Source: Selaginella tamariscina (taxonomy: Eukaryota > Streptophyta > Lycopodiopsida > Selaginellales > Selaginellaceae). From it: a stretch of 64,000 nucleotides of DNA. Each line of letters starts with the position of its first letter. Position 1 is the first letter of the stretch. The DNA lies in the NCBI GenBank assembly GCA_003024785.1, contig PUQB01000001.1, positions 2,183,501-2,247,500 on the forward strand, in the 5' to 3' direction. Both the position numbers and the translations under genes were made by a program. The notes under the pieces are model-generated. The model was not told where the DNA came from. It made no database searches and saw nothing but the letters and a program-made list of their open reading frames with translations. Below, piece after piece: positions 53,232 to 64,000 of the stretch.

Positions 53232-54185
53232 TCAATCAGGATACACATCGCATGCCCGCCAAGTATGTCCAGGCGCCCAACAGGCCCAACAATGAACTTG
53301 ATTGGGTCGACCTGCATTGTTCCGATTCCTCCTATCATGAATCCGTGGATTTTGACCACCACGGGCAGGTACTGGAGCAGGTGCAGGACGATTTCGTGGA
53401 GGTGGTCCACGGGGTGGGCCCCGAGGTCGACCACAAAAAGCTTGCCGTGCGGGCACATATGCAGCAGCATCCACCTCTATTGGATCAGCACGCTGAATAA
53501 GAGGAGCAGGTAACCCAAGGGGAACACGGCCCTCACCAGGCACCAACTCAAAACGTTGAGCTAGTGCAAAAGCTTCCTCCAATGTGGTAGGACGAAGAGC
53601 CCGAACGAATCGAACAAGTTCGGGTCGCATAGTTGGCCATAACATACCGAGCTTAATAGGCTCAGGCATGTTAGGATATGCACGCCGAACTAAATCCCCG
53701 AACCTAATACTGAACCGCATAACAGACTCACCAGGATGTTGTCGTATCATATGCAGTTGTTGGAAAGCATCATCTGAATCCTCAACTTTGCCAAACGTAC
53801 GTTTGAGGCATTCCGTTAACCGATTACTATTGGCTTGAATCTCCGCAGCCAATCCATTATACCACTTGAGCGCAGGACCTTCCAAACATGTAGGGAATTC
53901 TCTGAGAGCACGGGCCTCATCCCAACCATGGTAACGAACAATGACTTGGAAATGATCAAACCAGTGGTATACATCATCTCCCGGATCACCACAAAAAGAT
54001 CGGGGTCGAACCCTCGGATTTGTGGCTTGAGAAGAAGATGAAGGAGTACTAGAAGTAGATCCCCCGGCATGAGGCTCAGACGGGGAAGAGGAGGACGGAC
54101 CCTCAACAAAGCGCTCCAACAACTTAGTTTGTGCATCAATAGCAGTAGTAATAATGCTAAAAACCGTCTCCATGTTCATTGTCAT
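53232..54185 (-). CDS. Gag-like capsid protein with zinc knuckle
   Basis: An intact frame of 317 residues starts a few dozen bases inside the 5' LTR. It has a Ser/Pro-rich N-terminal part, a capsid-like core (DVYHWFDHFQVIVRYHGW, FPTCLEGPALKWYNGL, MRFSIRFGDLVRRAYPNMPE) and a Pro/Arg-rich segment. A zinc knuckle of the type CX2CX4HX4C (CWACWAPGHTWRAC) closes it. These are the usual features of plant Ty3 gag, which packages element RNA. The frame ends soon after the knuckle and protease follows in another frame. Confidence 0.9.
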   Translation of the reverse strand: MTMNMETVFSIITTAIDAQTKLLERFVEGPSSSSPSEPHAGGSTSSTPSSSSQATNPRVRPRSFCGDPGDDVYHWFDHFQVIVRYHGWDEARALREFPTCLEGPALKWYNGLAAEIQANSNRLTECLKRTFGKVEDSDDAFQQLHMIRQHPGESVMRFSIRFGDLVRRAYPNMPEPIKLGMLWPTMRPELVRFVRALRPTTLEEAFALAQRFELVPGEGRVPLGLPAPLIQRADPIEVDAAAYVPARQAFCGRPRGPPRGPPPRNRPAPAPVPARGGQNPRIHDRRNRNNAGRPNQVHCWACWAPGHTWRACDVYPD

Positions 54186-54238
54186 GAAAACAAGAAAAAG
54201 AAAAGGCGAAAGAAAGGAATACCCAACTTCTCCACCAA

Positions 54239-54444
54239 TGAAAGAGCAGATATATAATGAAAAATGTTCGATGTATTAGTTTACAAAAACCCTGCTTATA
54301 TACAGGAGACCTCCTACCACGTGGCACACATGCGACACGTGGCACTGACACATGGGGGCCAGATCACCACCCATGTGTCACTACGCATGTGTGTATATAC
54401 ACATGCGTATATACGGTATATTAACTAATATACAGTATCTTACA
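54239..54444 (-). repeat. 5' LTR of the Ty3 element, with promoter motifs
   Basis: 206 bp. On the - strand TATATAAGCAGG (about 54,292-54,304) fits a TATA box. Two CACGTG G-boxes lie upstream of it at 54,318-54,323 and 54,336-54,341. G-boxes are bound by plant bZIP and bHLH factors. A near-palindrome built on TACGCATGTGTGTATATACA follows at about 54,383-54,410. Confidence 0.85.
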
Positions 54445-55451
54445 CATTTATATATTAATAAGAAAATTTATGCATTTTTGTGAAAAGTCCGAGTTTGTTA
54501 TTCATTAGGCTTACATTCTTAAGCCATATTAAAAAAATAAATAAATTAATAATTTATTTTCTTAATATAATAATAACATAACGAAAGTTGCATTTATTCA
54601 ATCATAATCATTAAAATATAAGTGATGCATTATTTGTTATTATATTTAATAAAAATAAAGATTAATTATTGCTTTCTATAATTTTAAATCAATCTTTTCA
54701 TCTCATTATTTTAAAATACATAAATTTTCTTATTAATTGTTAATAATTAACATTATTAACACATACATCTTCCTCAAAATTATAATTTAACATTATAAAA
54801 TTTATAAAAAAAAACAATCAAAATATTCTTATAAATTATAATTTTAACATTAAAAATTGAAAGAACATAAAAACTGTATATAATAACTCAAATTTCATTA
54901 ATCATAAATATTACTTAATTTTCACTAAAAGGCACAATAAACATTTTAATAATTGTAAGATAAAGTAAATAACATTATATGACTATTTAACTTTATTTAA
55001 CATCATAGTGGTTATATTCATTATGTATATACACAAATAAATATATGTATGTATGTATGCATATATATGAACTTATATATACATACATAATTATGAGATA
55101 AACTAACACGTAAAGTATATTACTTCATAAAATTCTACATTTTTTATTAATGTTAAAATGTGTGTAAATTAAAAAAAAATAAATAGAGAAAGATGTATTT
55201 TTTAGATATTAGGAGTCTTTAGAATTTTATGTTTTTTTCAATTCCTTTTTATTAATAAATAATAGATATTAAATATTCTTTACATATATATATGCACTTT
55301 AATTATGTGTAAAACTTCACATAAAATAAATATAAATACACAAGATTATAATTGTAAATGATAAATACTCTATTCAACATATTTATCTAATCATCTATTT
55401 ATATTCGCCTTTCCTTTAATTAACATAAGACTAAATTGGCCGTTGTAGTTT

Positions 55452-55490
<39 letters not shown>

Positions 55491-55800
55491 CATAACATAT
55501 AAACATATAAATTTATGTATTATACCTTGAAATAAGATTATTGTTAGTTATAAAAAAAAGAAGATACTTTTAGAACGTTATATTAGAAATTTGATTAAAT
55601 TTGAATTAAGTAATCAAGTTTTTTTTTGAATTAGATAAGCATAAACAAAACAAGTTATCAGAATTAAATGCATTGTGTGCATGTGGTACAGAAAATATGT
55701 ACTTATCAGTTAAATTACATAATATATACATATATACGTGTGAAGTCTATCTAAAGAAGAACAGCAATGTCAAATATTCACCTTGACACGGTAGTCTTTA
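54445..55800. other. AT-rich intergenic
   Basis: No gene was found. A microsatellite of AT dinucleotides lies at 55,455-55,489. Confidence 0.5.
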
Positions 55801-55819
55801 CTCCTATATAGAAGAGTTG

Positions 55820-56271
55820 GCGTTTGCAGGGTGCCGACAAAGCTCTCTGCGTGTACAAACATGGTAAGCATAACAAAACACACACACACATACACACACG
55901 TATGTGTATGTCTAACATAAATATGCTTACTGCACAATACTCAAGTATATGCAGCTTTTGTCATAGTCCTCCTGGCTATCTTTCAGATCTCACATGGCAG
56001 CCAGTTTACAATATATAGCTCACCCACTTGCGACGAGTCCTCGCAGATTGTAAATATAAACTGCACAGATGGCCAAGGCGGTGGGTTGGACTCCGCATGC
56101 ATTGAGTTCGGCAGCAGCGCTGTGGCGTACAAGTTTACATATCAGGGGACGCCGCTGAGGCTGTACACATCGGCTGCATGCCCTGCACCGCCCACTCTGT
56201 CTTCATCGCGCGATGTTGGCTGTACTCAAGTTGCTAACTTCAAGTCGTACAAAGTGCTATGCAACGCATAA
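55820..56271 (+). CDS. Small cysteine-rich protein, 3' exon(s), unrecognised
   Basis: The clear exon is about 56,001-56,271, after a pyrimidine-rich tract ending in TTTCAG and ending in TAA. It encodes about 89 residues (start SHGSQFTIYSSPTCDESS, end SYKVLCNA) with six cysteines, which could form three disulfides. It is much more GC-rich than its flanks. A possible upstream exon ends at about 55,862 with CATG|GTAAGC, but the joined frame is uncertain and no signal peptide was found, so the 5' end is missing or lies in an unrecognised exon. The cysteine pattern and small size suggest a secreted protein. I do not recognise the family and suggest no function. Confidence 0.5.
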
Positions 56272-56493
56272 TACTTAACATATATATTTTCATAATAAAC
56301 AAATAAAAGATTGCAGATATATGCAAAAATATGGAATAAGATGATTAAAATGTATAAAACTGTTAAGTAAAATTGATTTGTGTAGATAGGTTGCACTGTT
56401 TGAGGTGTGAGAACACACACACACACACGTCATACGATTAAATGAATGATTTTGAATTAAACAACTTACAACAAACACACTAAATAAACCTGT

Positions 56494-64000
<7,507 letters not shown>

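Larger units (their letters stand above)
49590..54444 (-). mobile_element. Ty3-type LTR retrotransposon with both LTRs
   Basis: Two near-identical LTRs bound the element, which runs on the - strand. Each starts TG and ends CA in + orientation and is flanked by CATT on both sides, a likely 4-5 bp target duplication. A purine tract (AGGGGGAGGA on the - strand, about 49,786-49,795) sits next to the 3' LTR. Internal order is gag, protease, reverse transcriptase, RNase H, integrase, the Ty3 order. No chromodomain was seen after integrase. LTR similarity and mostly open frames suggest a fairly recent insertion. The pol frame is broken in several places, so it is probably non-autonomous as read. Confidence 0.93.

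Overview
The window looks like nuclear DNA of a land plant. The evidence is spliceosomal introns with GT-AG ends in every gene, a PLS/E-type pentatricopeptide repeat (PPR) tail, a U-box/WD40 ligase of the CERBERUS/LIN type, TTTAGGG telomere-type heptamers inside a satellite, and a Ty3-type LTR retrotransposon with G-box promoter motifs. An M32 (Taq-type) carboxypeptidase, which to my knowledge is not usual in flowering plants, points towards a non-seed plant (bryophyte, lycophyte or fern). That placement is inference. Intergenic DNA is very AT-rich. Introns are short and full of CA/GT, CT and AT microsatellites.

Layout: 1-318 is the 3' end of a PPR gene. 319-9,600 is repeat-rich: a palindrome-bearing repeat field (1.5-2.8 kb), a broken transposon protein gene with an internal inversion (3.2-5.2 kb), a ~230-bp satellite with telomere-like heptamers (6.4-7.4 kb), and a field of GGATTAATCC palindromes mixed with CT/CA-rich units (7.4-9.4 kb). 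9,590-16,285 holds three copies of a small RING-finger gene, one inverted and two direct. The inverted copy is intact; each direct copy has a one-base frameshift. 16.3-24 kb is mostly AT-rich and gene-poor.

24-33.6 kb is the main gene pair. A ubiquitin-conjugating E2 (UBC15/16 type, + strand) converges on a large CERBERUS/LIN-like U-box E3 ligase (- strand). After another AT-rich stretch with a MITE-like element (37.1-37.6 kb) comes a decayed Ty3 retrotransposon (40.2-43.3 kb), an unclassified GC-richer stretch and a possible gene-fragment-carrying element (45.5-46.7 kb). The two-exon M32 carboxypeptidase follows (47.1-48.6 kb). A nearly complete Ty3 element with both LTRs lies at 49.6-54.4 kb, then a small cysteine-rich protein exon (56.0-56.3 kb). 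The last 7.5 kb are the 3' two thirds or so of tubulin-folding cofactor D on the - strand, running off the right edge.

A caution on base quality: conserved exons of the E2, the E3 and cofactor D each carry isolated one-base indels that break an otherwise well-conserved frame. Either the assembly has uncorrected indels or several housekeeping genes are pseudogenes. I favour the first. The RING frameshifts should be read in that light. The most unusual items are the triplicated inverted RING locus, a 21-codon in-frame duplicate of an exon tail inside a cofactor D intron, the ~150-bp inversion inside a transposon pseudogene, a tandem pair of hairpins, and splice donors embedded in GT microsatellites.
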